DNA of 64,000 nt from Candidatus Calescibacterium sp. (GTDB lineage Bacteria > Calescibacteriota > Calescibacteriia > Calescibacteriales > Calescibacteriaceae), in assembly GCA_025060505.1 (NCBI GenBank), contig JANXBU010000004.1, positions 1-64,000 on the forward strand. The letters are read 5' to 3'. The notes under the pieces are model-generated. The model was given only the letters and a program-made list of their open reading frames with translations. It searched no databases and was not told where the DNA came from. Numbering within the stretch: the first letter of the stretch is position 1; each line of letters begins with the position of its first letter. The position numbers were made by a program, and so were the translations under genes. This document shows, in pieces, positions 29,877-39,356 of the stretch.

Positions 29877-30695
29877 TCACAAGACAAAAGAGATGTTAAT
29901 CTCACACCCTTTATCTTTTTCACTCTTAATAGAAATCTTACCATTAGAAAATCTACTATTTATAATTTTATAAATCGAATACAAACCCATACCTCTTCCA
30001 GAATGTATAGATACTTTATCTCCACTTGATGAGATACCCTTTATAGATTCTATGTCTCCCCTGTTGATTCTTGAAACTATATCCTCTGGGAATCCCCTCC
30101 CATCATCCTTATATCTGAAATCAACAACATTTGAGGAAATAGAAATATCTATTGATATCTTCCCAACCTCATCTTTGTTTTTACGTAATCTTTCTTCAGG
30201 CGACTCTATTGCATGCTCCAAAGCATTCCTCAGGAGCGCAATCACAATATGCATAAGATAAATTATGTTCTCACCAACCGGAGCACTTGTCTTAAATACC
30301 AACTCTGCTTTTTTACCCAGATATTTAGCATACTCATTAAAAAAGTTCTTAACATACTCTAAAAAATCTTCCTCACTTCTTAAACTCTCTGTCTTTATGC
30401 TTTTTATTCTGGCAATTACAAAAAGTAACTTCTTCTTTATATCTTCGAGCTCATCCTTCAATGTGCTCTTTGCTTGCTTTATCTTTTCTATCCCTTCCTC
30501 AACAAAATGAAGAACCTCTGCAACATCGTTCAATTTGAAAAAACCAGCTTCACCTTTGACCGTATGAATATCTGAATACGCATCATATAACAATTTATCA
30601 TCATATCTTTCAGATAGCTTCTCGACCTTCAAAATAGCATCTTGAATCAATCTTATAGCTTCTTCCTTGAAGAGAATAAATTCTTCTTTTTGCAT
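29877..30695 (-). CDS. Minimal CheA-like histidine kinase (Hpt plus HATPase)
   Basis: A 272-residue protein with two recognisable parts. An Hpt (P1) domain holds His44 in IHTVKGEAGFF, the phosphorylated histidine context of CheA. An ATP-binding domain follows with the N box LLRNALEHAIESPEERL, the G1 box YKDDGRGFPED and the G2 box GRGMGLYSIYKIIN, all of CheA type. No P3 dimerisation domain of the usual form, no P2 and no C-terminal CheW-like P5 domain are present, although the protein ends cleanly. It may phosphorylate a receiver in trans, for example the CheB encoded at 17-18 kb, but that is inference. No sensor domain is fused to it. Confidence 0.78.
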   Translation of the reverse strand: MQKEEFILFKEEAIRLIQDAILKVEKLSERYDDKLLYDAYSDIHTVKGEAGFFKLNDVAEVLHFVEEGIEKIKQAKSTLKDELEDIKKKLLFVIARIKSIKTESLRSEEDFLEYVKNFFNEYAKYLGKKAELVFKTSAPVGENIIYLMHIVIALLRNALEHAIESPEERLRKNKDEVGKISIDISISSNVVDFRYKDDGRGFPEDIVSRINRGDIESIKGISSSGDKVSIHSGRGMGLYSIYKIINSRFSNGKISIKSEKDKGCEINISFVL

Positions 30696-30956
30696 ATAAA
30701 AAAATATTTTTCGTCAGAAAATCTCTTATTATATACTTTTCTACTTTCGCAAAATTTATCAAAAAGTCCAAAATTCCGTGTTATCTAGCTCTGAAAATTA
30801 AAAAAAGTCTTCCAACCCTTTTGTCTGATTCGTTTCTGCTATTTCATCGACTTATCTCTGAAAACTTAAAAAGTCTTCTAACAACACCGAAACCAAATAA
30901 GATCACAAATTCTGAAAAAATTTAAACAGAAATATGTACGAAAAAATTAGTCTCTT

Positions 30957-31844
30957 ATGGAACTTAGCAACATAAAAAACTGTGCTGTAATTGGTTGCGG
31001 AGTCATGGGATTCGGAATAACAGTGGTTCTTTTGAATAAAGGTTTCAATGTCACAGTTGTAGAAAAAGATGAAAAATCTCTCCAGAGAGGAATAGAACAC
31101 ATCAGGAAATTTTACGAGGGGAGCCTGAAAAGAGGACGAATAACAGAAGAGCAGATAAAAGATAATCTATCAAGAATGAAAGGTACAACAAAAATATCTG
31201 ATATTTCACCAGATTCGCTCGTTATAGAAGCCATATACGAGGATATAAAATCTAAACATGCACTACTTGAGAAAATAGAAGAAGTCATTGATGAGGAATC
31301 TGCTATATTCACAAATACGTCTTCAATACCTGTTATTGAACTTGCAAATGCCCTGAGAAACCCCAGAAGATTTATAGGATTCCATTTCTTCAATCCTCCA
31401 CCAGTGATGAAACTTATTGAAGTCATACCTTCTTTGAAGACAGACGAATTTTACATCAAGTTCGCTGTTGACTTTGCAAAAAGAATAGATAAAGAGCCAG
31501 TTATAACAAGAGATACACCAGCATTCATAGGAAATGCTTTACTTATACCATTTATTCTTGAAGCAATATATATGTACGAAAAAGGTATAGCGAAGCCAGA
31601 AGATATAGATAAAGCCTGCAAACTTGGATTGGGGCAACCAATGGGACCATTTGAACTCGCTGACTTTATGGGACTTGACATCGTTCTTGCAATAGCAGAT
31701 AATGTCTTTGAGAGAACAAAAGATCCGAGATTCTCCGCACCAGCAAAACTGAGAGAACTCGTTGCAGCAGGAGCCCTTGGAAGAAAGGTCGGAAGGGGAT
31801 TCTACGACTACAAACAACCAAAAATTTTCGGAGTCGAAATATAA
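30957..31844 (+). CDS. hbd: 3-hydroxyacyl-CoA dehydrogenase
   Basis: Oxidises 3-hydroxyacyl-CoA to 3-ketoacyl-CoA with NAD (or the reverse in butyrate-type pathways). The 295-residue protein has the Rossmann loop VIGCGVMGFGI at 12-22, the acidic VEKDE, TNTSSIPV, the catalytic His in GFHFFNPPPVMKLIEV, TPAFIGNALL and the C-terminal GRGFYDYK. It is single-domain, of the Hbd/PaaH type, not fused to an enoyl-CoA hydratase. No other beta-oxidation gene is next to it, so direction and pathway are open. Divergent from the CheA-like gene and convergent with glmM. Confidence 0.92.
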   Translation: MELSNIKNCAVIGCGVMGFGITVVLLNKGFNVTVVEKDEKSLQRGIEHIRKFYEGSLKRGRITEEQIKDNLSRMKGTTKISDISPDSLVIEAIYEDIKSKHALLEKIEEVIDEESAIFTNTSSIPVIELANALRNPRRFIGFHFFNPPPVMKLIEVIPSLKTDEFYIKFAVDFAKRIDKEPVITRDTPAFIGNALLIPFILEAIYMYEKGIAKPEDIDKACKLGLGQPMGPFELADFMGLDIVLAIADNVFERTKDPRFSAPAKLRELVAAGALGRKVGRGFYDYKQPKIFGVEI

Positions 31845-31987
31845 AGTTATATACTAACAATTATATACGAATCTGAGAGTATATCAAATTAGATATATCT
31901 GTTTTGAAAATACAGAAATCCAATAAAAGATCATAAATTTAGACGTTGAAGTCAGACATCACAATAGAACAAATCAGAAAAGCAAAA

Positions 31988-33316
31988 TCACTTCAAAACA
32001 GAATGAAATTCATCAACAAGAATATCTTTGTATTTTTCAGCAACTTCTTTATCTGGATGCTCAACCATAATTCTCAGAACCGGCTCGGTACCAGAATATC
32101 TTACAATAGCTCTTCCCCCCAGTCTCTCTACTTCTTCTGATATTTTTTTAAGAAATTCAAAGGAGTCCAAGCTCTCTTTTTTTGAGACGTTTACCTTACC
32201 TTTTGCTTGGTAATACTTGCTTATAACAAGGTCTTTTAGCTCCTTTCCAGATCTCAGAACATAAAAAAGAGTCTGCAAAGCCGCTATTATTCCATCGCCT
32301 GTTGGCAGAACATCGGATAAAATAATATGTCCGGACTCCTCTCCCCCGAGATTTGAATTTATTTCCTTCATTTTGTAAGCTATGTTTCTATCTCCAACCT
32401 GAACCCTTTCAAATTTCAATTTTAGGTCTTTTGAAACAAAGTCTTCAAGAGCTTTGTTAGAAAGAATAGTTCCAACAACTCCATTTCTCAATTTCCCTTC
32501 ATCTTTCATAAACTTTGCTAAAAGAGAAATTATGTGATCTCCATCGTATAGATTTCCATAGGAATCACCTATAATAACTCGGTCTCCGTCTCCATCAAAT
32601 ATAATCTTGAAATCTCCGCTCCTGCTCAGAGCTTTCTGAGGATTTTCAGAACCAACATCAACATTTATATTTTTACCGTCTGGTTTATCACCTACAACAT
32701 CTAATTCTGCTGAGAAAAGAGAAAATATATGTGGAGCGACCTTGTATGTAGCGCCATTTGAACAATCAACAACCAACTTTATTCCTCTGAGAAAGTTTTT
32801 CGGGAAAATTCTTTGAATAAAGCTAACATAAGATGAAAAAGCAATGCTTTCAAAATTCTCGACTCCGTCAATACTTACTTTCATAGACAAACCATTGGTA
32901 TGTTCGGATTCCTTTATAAACTCATCCTCTATCTTTCGCTCAGTGAGCTCATCTGCTTTCATACCATCTTTCAGGAAAAACTTTATTCCGTTGAATTCAG
33001 GTGGATTATGGGATGCTGAAACAGAAAAACCTCCATCGAATCCAAAAAGCAAAATCAGAGAGGAAACAGCAGGCGTTGGCAGAACTCCACTGAGAAAGGT
33101 TTTTAATCCAAAAGATGATAAAGTTGAAGAGAAAATATAGGATATATGAGAAGATGAAGAACGCGTATCCCAGACCAAAACATATTTACCCTTTCCAAAA
33201 ACAGAAGATGTAGCATACGCAATACGAGAGATAAGAAAGGGAGAATACAAAAGATCAGAGTTTACCTTCCCCCCTTCAACGACAAATCTTATACCATCTG
33301 TTCCAAACAAATTCAT
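31988..33316 (-). CDS. glmM: Phosphoglucosamine mutase GlmM
   Basis: Interconverts glucosamine 6-phosphate and 1-phosphate on the way to UDP-GlcNAc, for peptidoglycan and LPS. The 442-residue protein starts LFGTDGIRFVVE, has the phospho-serine loop SASHNPPEFNGIKFF with Ser102, the metal site DGDGDR, the sugar loop GGEESGH and the C-terminal phosphate loop RYSGTEPVLRIMVE. The TDGIR start and SASHNP loop favour GlmM over phosphomannomutase. First of a minus-strand block that continues with polysaccharide export genes, though 165 bases separate it from wza. Confidence 0.92.
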   Translation of the reverse strand: MNLFGTDGIRFVVEGGKVNSDLLYSPFLISRIAYATSSVFGKGKYVLVWDTRSSSSHISYIFSSTLSSFGLKTFLSGVLPTPAVSSLILLFGFDGGFSVSASHNPPEFNGIKFFLKDGMKADELTERKIEDEFIKESEHTNGLSMKVSIDGVENFESIAFSSYVSFIQRIFPKNFLRGIKLVVDCSNGATYKVAPHIFSLFSAELDVVGDKPDGKNINVDVGSENPQKALSRSGDFKIIFDGDGDRVIIGDSYGNLYDGDHIISLLAKFMKDEGKLRNGVVGTILSNKALEDFVSKDLKLKFERVQVGDRNIAYKMKEINSNLGGEESGHIILSDVLPTGDGIIAALQTLFYVLRSGKELKDLVISKYYQAKGKVNVSKKESLDSFEFLKKISEEVERLGGRAIVRYSGTEPVLRIMVEHPDKEVAEKYKDILVDEFHSVLK

Positions 33317-33481
33317 AACTAAATAGAATATTAAAAATAATTAAGATAAATCAAAAAATAATTTAGGATAAATTTTTGCATTTTAGTTTCAAGAAACAGG
33401 GAAGCTTTTGCTCCGTTGAGAGATTTGCATCAGCTTGAGCCCTGAAATTTTCATACAGATTGATGCTTGCGACAAAGACTA

Positions 33482-34219
33482 CTACTTTGCGATACCAAGA
33501 ACCTGCAAACCACCGAACCCGTAGAGTAGGCTCCATCCTATGCCAGAATAGAATGATAGAAATTCACGCACACCTGTTATATACTTGGGAGGTATGAATA
33601 CAATATCCCCTGGTGTGAGATAAACATTTTGAGTAAAATCTCCCTCTCTGAGAATTTTTTCAAGGTCAACTGAGTAAACGTCGCTTTTCTTTTTACTCTC
33701 ATCCCAGCGCAGAACATATATTCGCGAGATCTTTGAGTCTCTCGGGGAAACACCAGCCAAAATAGCAGTTTCAAGAACATTTATGGGTCTCTGAACAAAT
33801 ATGACACCAACCTTCTCAGGAGTCCAGACAAAAATCTTCTGACTCTTCATCTCTCTTATAAATACTGCAACCTTTGGTTCCCTCATATACCTTAAAAGTA
33901 GAGATTCAACTCTTTGACGTAGAGAAACAGATGTTAGACCTGTAACATAAAGCTCCCCCAAAAGAGGCAGCAAAATTCTACCTTCATCATCTACCTGATA
34001 AACACCGGAGAAGTTCAGATCATCTGGAACAAGTTTTATCTCAACGGTATCTCCCGGGCCTATTGGGTATCTCGTTTCCGGAGATACATAAGGCCCCGGT
34101 GGTGGCGGAGGAGGGACTTTATAGCAAGAATAAAGAATAGAAATCAAAAAAAATAAAAAGAATGTTTTGATTGTCCATCTGTTGACAAAATATATTTTCA
34201 ATTCATTACCCATTTCCAT
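33482..34219 (-). CDS. Wza-like polysaccharide export lipoprotein
   Basis: A 245-residue outer-membrane export protein of the OMA/Wza family. The signal peptide ends LISILYSC, so it is a lipoprotein, followed by a proline run and YPIGPGDTVEIKLVPDDLNFSG with the poly-export domain (VDDEGRILLPLLGELYVTG, then a SLBB-like region QKIFVWTPEKVG and NVLETAILAGV). It is shorter than E. coli Wza and has only one clear SLBB segment. Upstream, after three bases, is an outer-membrane lipoprotein gene and then a nucleotidyltransferase gene. No Wzc tyrosine kinase is seen. It would form the outer-membrane exit for a capsule or exopolysaccharide. Confidence 0.88.
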   Translation of the reverse strand: MEMGNELKIYFVNRWTIKTFFLFFLISILYSCYKVPPPPPPGPYVSPETRYPIGPGDTVEIKLVPDDLNFSGVYQVDDEGRILLPLLGELYVTGLTSVSLRQRVESLLLRYMREPKVAVFIREMKSQKIFVWTPEKVGVIFVQRPINVLETAILAGVSPRDSKISRIYVLRWDESKKKSDVYSVDLEKILREGDFTQNVYLTPGDIVFIPPKYITGVREFLSFYSGIGWSLLYGFGGLQVLGIAK

Positions 34220-34222
34220 ATT

Positions 34223-34750
34223 CTACTTCCCCCAACGCTCCAAATAAAATATTCCTCCGAAAATAAGGCTAAACTTCGGGAAAATATACCCACTTCTGAG
34301 TAGGTTCACAGGGAGTTCGTAGAATATGGAAAAATTCTGATTTATAACGCTTTCAACATAAATAGAAAGAAGAAATTCAGTTGTTATCTCCCATTTTTTC
34401 TGCTCCCTATTGTAAAGATACATAAGGTTGAAAGAAGAACCGAACATGGGGAATATTGTATCTCTGATTTCCAAAAACTCAAAAAAAATACCGAATCCTG
34501 TTGATGGGACTATATCTTTTTTCTCAAGCCTGTATATTCCGTAAAAATCTATCGCAGGCCTGACATTTTCATCAAAATTTCCCGGAGAAAATCTAAGCCT
34601 TGTAATACCACTCTGTGGAGGAAAACCAGCTCCCCCTCCAACTGCTGATGAGATATTACGCTTCATACAAGACATCAGAAAAATCAGAATCAAGAAGAGA
34701 AAACCTAGAATTATTTTTTTTTCTTTTGTTCTATTATCTCGTTGTAGCAT
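34223..34750 (-). CDS. Putative outer-membrane lipoprotein, unknown function
   Basis: A 175-residue protein with a basic start, a hydrophobic stretch and the lipobox IFLMSC, followed by a Gly-rich segment (SAVGGGAGFPPQSG) and alternating beta-type sequence (GFGIFFEFLEIRDT, SSFNLMYLYNREQKKWEITTEFLLSIYV, FIFP-like strands) ending IFYLERWGK. The pattern suggests a small outer-membrane beta-barrel or partner of the export protein. I do not recognise the family. It overlaps the upstream nucleotidyltransferase gene by 17 bases and is followed after three bases by the Wza-like gene, so the three are one operon. Confidence 0.6.
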   Translation of the reverse strand: MLQRDNRTKEKKIILGFLFLILIFLMSCMKRNISSAVGGGAGFPPQSGITRLRFSPGNFDENVRPAIDFYGIYRLEKKDIVPSTGFGIFFEFLEIRDTIFPMFGSSFNLMYLYNREQKKWEITTEFLLSIYVESVINQNFSIFYELPVNLLRSGYIFPKFSLIFGGIFYLERWGK

Positions 34751-35768
34751 AATAGCCTTTGAGCCTTCTCATAAACTCTTTCGGAATATATGGCATAATA
34801 CTTAAAATCTTGATTACAGGTATATTACCAGAAAGGAGAATAGACAATGACTTATCTAAATAAGGAACAGAATAAAGACTGTTCCTTAATTCAAGGAGAA
34901 AAAAATCAGAAGATAGTAATCTTGAAAGAAATTTTTCCACCTGAGATATATTGAAAACCGATGATACGTCTTTAAGTAAAGACCTCTCTTTTGAGAAAAG
35001 ATTTAAAGATGTGAGAACTGATAACTTGACTATTCTTTCAATACTGAATCTCTGACATATTTTTTTGACCTTTGCAAAATCAGGTTTGCTCAGAAGAACT
35101 TTATAGATGTCAAGAAGTATTCTCAGAGCGAAAGTGTGCTGAAATGCGTGGAGCGAAAGCTCAACAAGATCCCATTCTTTTTGCAGTGTATAAACTTCAA
35201 CAGACTTTCTACTGAAACTCAAAACAGTTTTCTGCATCTCAACATCTTCGTATTTTATATCAGCAAAAAATCTATCACACAAATATGAGTGGAGGCCAAC
35301 TGAAACGTACTGATTAAAAAATTGTTCAGAGTGCCCAAGCCTCTTTTTTATCTCAGATCTCCTCATGCTTTTCATATTCATTGAACGAAAAAATTCTTTG
35401 AATCTTTTCAGATCACTCTCTGAAACAAGAATATCTACATCTCCAATGTGCCTTCCAAGTATATTTCCATAATATTTCTGAGCAATACCAATACCTTTGA
35501 TAAGAACAAAATTCCCAATTTTCTTCAGGCTATTGAGAAAATCAAGATACACAAGAAGTTTTCTCTTGTAAATATCGTTCTGGAGAGTAAAATAGACCAG
35601 CGAACCGCAAGACTTTTTGATCTTCAAAAATATCTCCTGCTCAACTCCGAGCTCCTTTGAAAACTTGAAAATTTCATATTCTGAATTACGAATAAAATTC
35701 ACGTCGAATTCACCATTTTTTATCAGATCTATGACAAAGCTCTTTACTTCATCTCTCACAAAACTCAA
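34734..35768 (-). CDS. Nucleotidyltransferase-fold protein (PF14907-like)
   Basis: A 344-residue protein. The stretch FVLIKGIGIAQKYYGNILG, then RHIGDVDILV, matches the uncharacterised nucleotidyltransferase family found in exopolysaccharide and peptide-modification clusters. The G(I/L)...D-x-D of the nucleotidyltransferase active site is kept (GDVDIL). The rest is mostly helical with many Leu and Ser. The chemical role of this family is not established. The position just upstream of an outer-membrane lipoprotein and a Wza-like gene suggests work on a secreted glycan. Confidence 0.7.
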   Translation of the reverse strand: MSFVRDEVKSFVIDLIKNGEFDVNFIRNSEYEIFKFSKELGVEQEIFLKIKKSCGSLVYFTLQNDIYKRKLLVYLDFLNSLKKIGNFVLIKGIGIAQKYYGNILGRHIGDVDILVSESDLKRFKEFFRSMNMKSMRRSEIKKRLGHSEQFFNQYVSVGLHSYLCDRFFADIKYEDVEMQKTVLSFSRKSVEVYTLQKEWDLVELSLHAFQHTFALRILLDIYKVLLSKPDFAKVKKICQRFSIERIVKLSVLTSLNLFSKERSLLKDVSSVFNISQVEKFLSRLLSSDFFLLELRNSLYSVPYLDKSLSILLSGNIPVIKILSIMPYIPKEFMRRLKGYYATTR

Positions 35769-35831
35769 CTACAAAATTAAGAAATTTTCATATCAAGACA
35801 AAATATGCTAAAGTATGAACACAAGTTATTT

Positions 35832-37022
35832 TCAATACGAAATGCTATTTTTTTCAGATCTCTTATATACAGCATAGATAATAGCAAGGGATATAAATCC
35901 AAAAAAGCACAGTACAACAAACATAAGATTTATTCCCGTATATTTTGATACAAGGCCCATAGAAGTTGGTCCAAGAATGTTTCCCAATGAAAAAGCCCAA
36001 TCCAAAAATCCAATTGTTCCCCCGATCTTCTGCTTCTTTTTGGCTTCTGCACCAAGTTCAGCCATAATGAAAGGATAAACCATAGAAGACATAACACCAG
36101 ACAGAATAGCACTAAATATTACAAATCCATTTTGCCCAAAATAGAAAGGAAAAAGCAAACAATAAGATACAATCGCGAAAATAAAGGATGGGACAAATTT
36201 ATTACTAAACTTATCTACAAAACTACCAGATGCATACTGCAAAAGTGAAGACAATATAGCATATATGGTAAGAAAAAATCCAACACTTGTTTTGGTAAAT
36301 CCAGAATTTTCAAGAAACAGAGGAAAATATGATATAACAACACCCCTTTGGAACATTATGAAAAACCATATAGTAAAAGCTGTGATGAAAATACGAGAAG
36401 AAAAAATCTCCTTTATCATATCAATAATTTTTTCCTGAGATTTTTTTGTTTGAACATTTCTATCAACCATAAAAATTGAAGAGTATATTAGAGAAAAAAT
36501 TCCCATGCTTCCCATAAAGTAGAACGCATAGTTTTCTCCAAGCTGATCACCTATAAATCCACCTATAACCGGACCAAGACCAAAACCCAGGAGCAAAGAG
36601 CCGCCCAAAATACTTGCAGAAAATCCTTCTTTTCCTGGCTTTGTGTAATCAAGAGCGTATGCAAAACTAACAGGAAGAATCATAGAAGAAGCAAGACCGT
36701 GGACCAATCTCACAAAAAAAAGTGATACAAGATCGTGAGAGATTACATAGAGAAAAGAAGTTACGGAATAGATAATAAGTCCAACTATAATAACTGGTTT
36801 TCTCCCAATCTTATCTGAAATCATAGATGACAGAGGAACAGCAAACAATCTTGCGAAAGCAAAACCGGAGTATATAAGACCAACGAAAGCTTCGCTACCA
36901 ACTCTCTTGGAAAAATCTGGTAAGAACGGAATTATAAAACCTATGCCCAGTATTGCTGTGAATATCAGAAAAGCGGAATAGAAAATATGTTTAAGACTAT
37001 ACTGATGCGAGTCAGACTGCAT
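35832..37022 (-). CDS. Major facilitator superfamily transporter
   Basis: The 396-residue protein has about twelve membrane helices and the MFS signature between helices 2 and 3 (SSMISDKIGRKPVIIVG), plus the repeat of it after helix 8 (GSFVDKFSNKFVPSF). It is of the drug/sugar efflux-like type. The substrate is not evident. It is monocistronic: 63 bases separate it from the nucleotidyltransferase gene on the same strand, and it is divergent from ndk. Confidence 0.85.
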   Translation of the reverse strand: MQSDSHQYSLKHIFYSAFLIFTAILGIGFIIPFLPDFSKRVGSEAFVGLIYSGFAFARLFAVPLSSMISDKIGRKPVIIVGLIIYSVTSFLYVISHDLVSLFFVRLVHGLASSMILPVSFAYALDYTKPGKEGFSASILGGSLLLGFGLGPVIGGFIGDQLGENYAFYFMGSMGIFSLIYSSIFMVDRNVQTKKSQEKIIDMIKEIFSSRIFITAFTIWFFIMFQRGVVISYFPLFLENSGFTKTSVGFFLTIYAILSSLLQYASGSFVDKFSNKFVPSFIFAIVSYCLLFPFYFGQNGFVIFSAILSGVMSSMVYPFIMAELGAEAKKKQKIGGTIGFLDWAFSLGNILGPTSMGLVSKYTGINLMFVVLCFFGFISLAIIYAVYKRSEKNSISY

Positions 37023-37099
37023 AGAAATTTAAGTATATAAAGCAAAGATTTTTTCTGTTTTTTCAGAAGGTCTGAACAAAATCATAATTTTTTGAATTT

Positions 37100-37516
37100 A
37101 TGACTGAGAGAACACTTACAATAATCAAACCCGATGCCACAGAAAGAAATCTTTCGGCGCGGATACTTTCTATGATAGAATCTGCTGGACTCAAACTCGT
37201 TAGTGTAAAATCTATGAAAATCTCAAAGAAAGAAGCAGAAGAATTCTACTATGTTCATAAAGGTAAGCCTTTTTTTGAATCGTTAACGCAATACATGTCA
37301 TCTGGCAAAATAGTTGTTGCAGTTTTTGAAGGAGAAGACGCCATATCAAAAGTCAGAAAAATAATGGGAGCAACTGATCCAAAAAAAGCAGAAGATGGAA
37401 CGATCAGGAAACTATACGGAATAGACATTGAAAAAAACTCAATCCACGGTTCGGACTCAAGAGAATCCGCAGAATTTGAAGTAAGCTTCTTCTTCTCAAA
37501 AAAAGAATTGATATGA
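37100..37516 (+). CDS. ndk: Nucleoside diphosphate kinase
   Basis: Moves the terminal phosphate between nucleoside triphosphates and diphosphates through a phospho-histidine. The 138-residue protein starts ERTLTIIKPDATER, has KIMGATDPKKAEDGTIRKLYG, and the active His116 in NSIHGSDS, followed by the expected SAEFEVSFFF. Length and motifs are complete. Short AT-rich spacer separates it from surE on the same strand. Confidence 0.95.
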   Translation: MTERTLTIIKPDATERNLSARILSMIESAGLKLVSVKSMKISKKEAEEFYYVHKGKPFFESLTQYMSSGKIVVAVFEGEDAISKVRKIMGATDPKKAEDGTIRKLYGIDIEKNSIHGSDSRESAEFEVSFFFSKKELI

Positions 37517-37590
37517 AAAGCAAAAATTGGTAATTAGAATAATGAAAAATAAAAAGAAACATTAGCAAGAAAGCGGAGATTTACTAAAAT

Positions 37591-38391
37591 ATGAGAATAC
37601 TTGTAGTAAATGATGACGGTCTTGAATCACCCGGAATTCAAGCGATCTCGGAGGAGCTAAAAAAATTAGGAGAGGTATGGGTTTTCTCAACAGCAGAAGA
37701 TAGATCTGGTTCATCGCATTCTATAACTCTCACTCACGCCATAAGAATCGTAAAATTTGAAGAAAGAGTTTTCAAAGTTTACGGAACTCCCGCTGACTGC
37801 GTAAATATAGCGGTAAATGGAATCATAGGAGATGTTCCAGATTTAGTTGTTTCTGGTATAAATTTAGGTGAAAACGCAGGAGATGATATACTTTATTCCG
37901 GAACATTCGGTGGCGCAATAGAAGGAGCTTTGCTCGGAGCGAAATCCTTCGCAATATCTGCCAGAGTCAGAGAAAACAAAACAGGAGACCTCAGAGTAAT
38001 ATCAAGAATATCTTTGGAGATAATCAAAACAATATCGGAATCAGTAAAGAATCATGATAGATTGGTTTTCAATATAAACTTCCCTTACTTCCACTCAGAA
38101 AAAGAAATAAAAGGTTTAAAAGTTGCAGAACTATGTAGAAGAATCTACGGCGAAAAAGCTCTAAGATTTCAGGATCCAAGAGGTAGAGAATTTTGGTTCA
38201 TTGGAGGCAAGGAAGTAAAAGTGGACTCAAACTCGGTTATTGATCCATCAAAAATAGACGTATTTCTGCTTGACAAAGGATACATAACGATCACCCCCGT
38301 GAGAGTTGAATTCAAAACACAAATATCAGACATAACAGCTGAAATAGAAAAAAATCTAGTAAAGAGATTGAAAGAATCCCTTCAAACATAA
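37591..38391 (+). CDS. surE: 5'/3'-nucleotidase SurE
   Basis: A 266-residue survival protein that removes phosphate from nucleoside monophosphates, with a metal site in the N-terminal VNDDGLESPGI and the conserved RSGSSHSIT, YGTPADCVN and SGINLGENAGDDILYSGTFGGAIEG. The C-terminal half is typical. It is next to ndk, another nucleotide gene. Its last ten bases overlap the end of the convergent NmrA-type gene, so no terminator separates the two. Confidence 0.94.
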   Translation: MRILVVNDDGLESPGIQAISEELKKLGEVWVFSTAEDRSGSSHSITLTHAIRIVKFEERVFKVYGTPADCVNIAVNGIIGDVPDLVVSGINLGENAGDDILYSGTFGGAIEGALLGAKSFAISARVRENKTGDLRVISRISLEIIKTISESVKNHDRLVFNINFPYFHSEKEIKGLKVAELCRRIYGEKALRFQDPRGREFWFIGGKEVKVDSNSVIDPSKIDVFLLDKGYITITPVRVEFKTQISDITAEIEKNLVKRLKESLQT

Positions 38392-39251
38392 TCACTTGCA
38401 AATTTTTCTATAGTTATAGTCGGTCTCCCAAGTTCATCCCATGTTTTCTGGGACATAAACGGTTCAGGTATCGACTCTATTATGTCCAAGATTCTGTATC
38501 CATAGTTTGCAAAATCTGAAAACTTTGAAGCAAACTTCATCAACACTAATGGAATCTTGATTTTTCTGAATTTCCTCCTACTGCTTCTTACAAATATGTC
38601 AGCAGCTTCTTCCATAGTCAGAGGATCGGGTCCCTGAACAATGTAATCTCTGCTTTCGCCTCCGTCTAAAATCTGAAAGCTTCTTGCCACATACATACCG
38701 TAGTCCTTTCCAGCTATCCACCAATTCTTATTTTTAAACCCGCTTATTACGAGAATAAAACCGTTTCTTTTAAATGAATTCAAAAAATTCTCCATAAAAG
38801 AAGAAGGATAGAAAATACAATACGGGATTCCTGAATTTTGTATAGCTCTTATAGCTTGCTTTTTTATCCTCATAACCCACCAATCATCATGTTGATATTT
38901 CAGAGCAATTATTGAAGAGATATAACCTATCCTCTTGATCTTGTGCTTTCGGCAAGCTTCAATAACATAGTTCAAACCCTGATACTCCGTATGGAAATCT
39001 TTCTCTTTTTCATAAGGTTTTATTGAGAGATTTAAGTATACAAAATCCATACCAGCAAGCGAATTTTCAACGGATTTTCTATCTTTCAGATCTAGTGGGA
39101 TAAAAAAGACCTTATCTCCAAAAATATCTTTCACTTTCTTTTCATTTCTTCCAAGAGCGTAGACTTGAAAACCAGCATTAATAAGTTCATGCGCGACGGG
39201 TTTGCCAAGCATACCTGTTACCCCTATAAAAGCAACCTTTGCTGATGACAT
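38382..39251 (-). CDS. NmrA/NDUFA9-like atypical short-chain dehydrogenase
   Basis: A 289-residue protein with an N-terminal NAD(P)-binding loop VAFIGVTGMLGKPVAHEL at 5-22, an Arg-bearing strand end (ALGRNEKKVK), and GMDFVYLNLS. It resembles NAD(P)H-binding epimerase-like proteins related to complex I subunit NDUFA9 and to NmrA. The catalytic Tyr-x3-Lys is not clear, so it may be a binding protein rather than an active dehydrogenase. Convergent with surE, with a 10-base overlap of the ends. Confidence 0.8.
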   Translation of the reverse strand: MSSAKVAFIGVTGMLGKPVAHELINAGFQVYALGRNEKKVKDIFGDKVFFIPLDLKDRKSVENSLAGMDFVYLNLSIKPYEKEKDFHTEYQGLNYVIEACRKHKIKRIGYISSIIALKYQHDDWWVMRIKKQAIRAIQNSGIPYCIFYPSSFMENFLNSFKRNGFILVISGFKNKNWWIAGKDYGMYVARSFQILDGGESRDYIVQGPDPLTMEEAADIFVRSSRRKFRKIKIPLVLMKFASKFSDFANYGYRILDIIESIPEPFMSQKTWDELGRPTITIEKFASDYV

Positions 39252-39356
39252 ACGGATATAAAATATGTTTTCCAGGTCAAAACAATTTCAGGTTCAGATT
39301 TTATTCGGTATTTAGAGATAAGTAAACAAAACCTCAGGTGCAAGTTTTATATTTAT

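Noticed and set aside
33317-33481. Riboswitch or small RNA between glmM and the Wza-like gene
   Set aside because: Some GC-richer patches, but no recognisable riboswitch core (also checked for glmS-type) and no strong stem.
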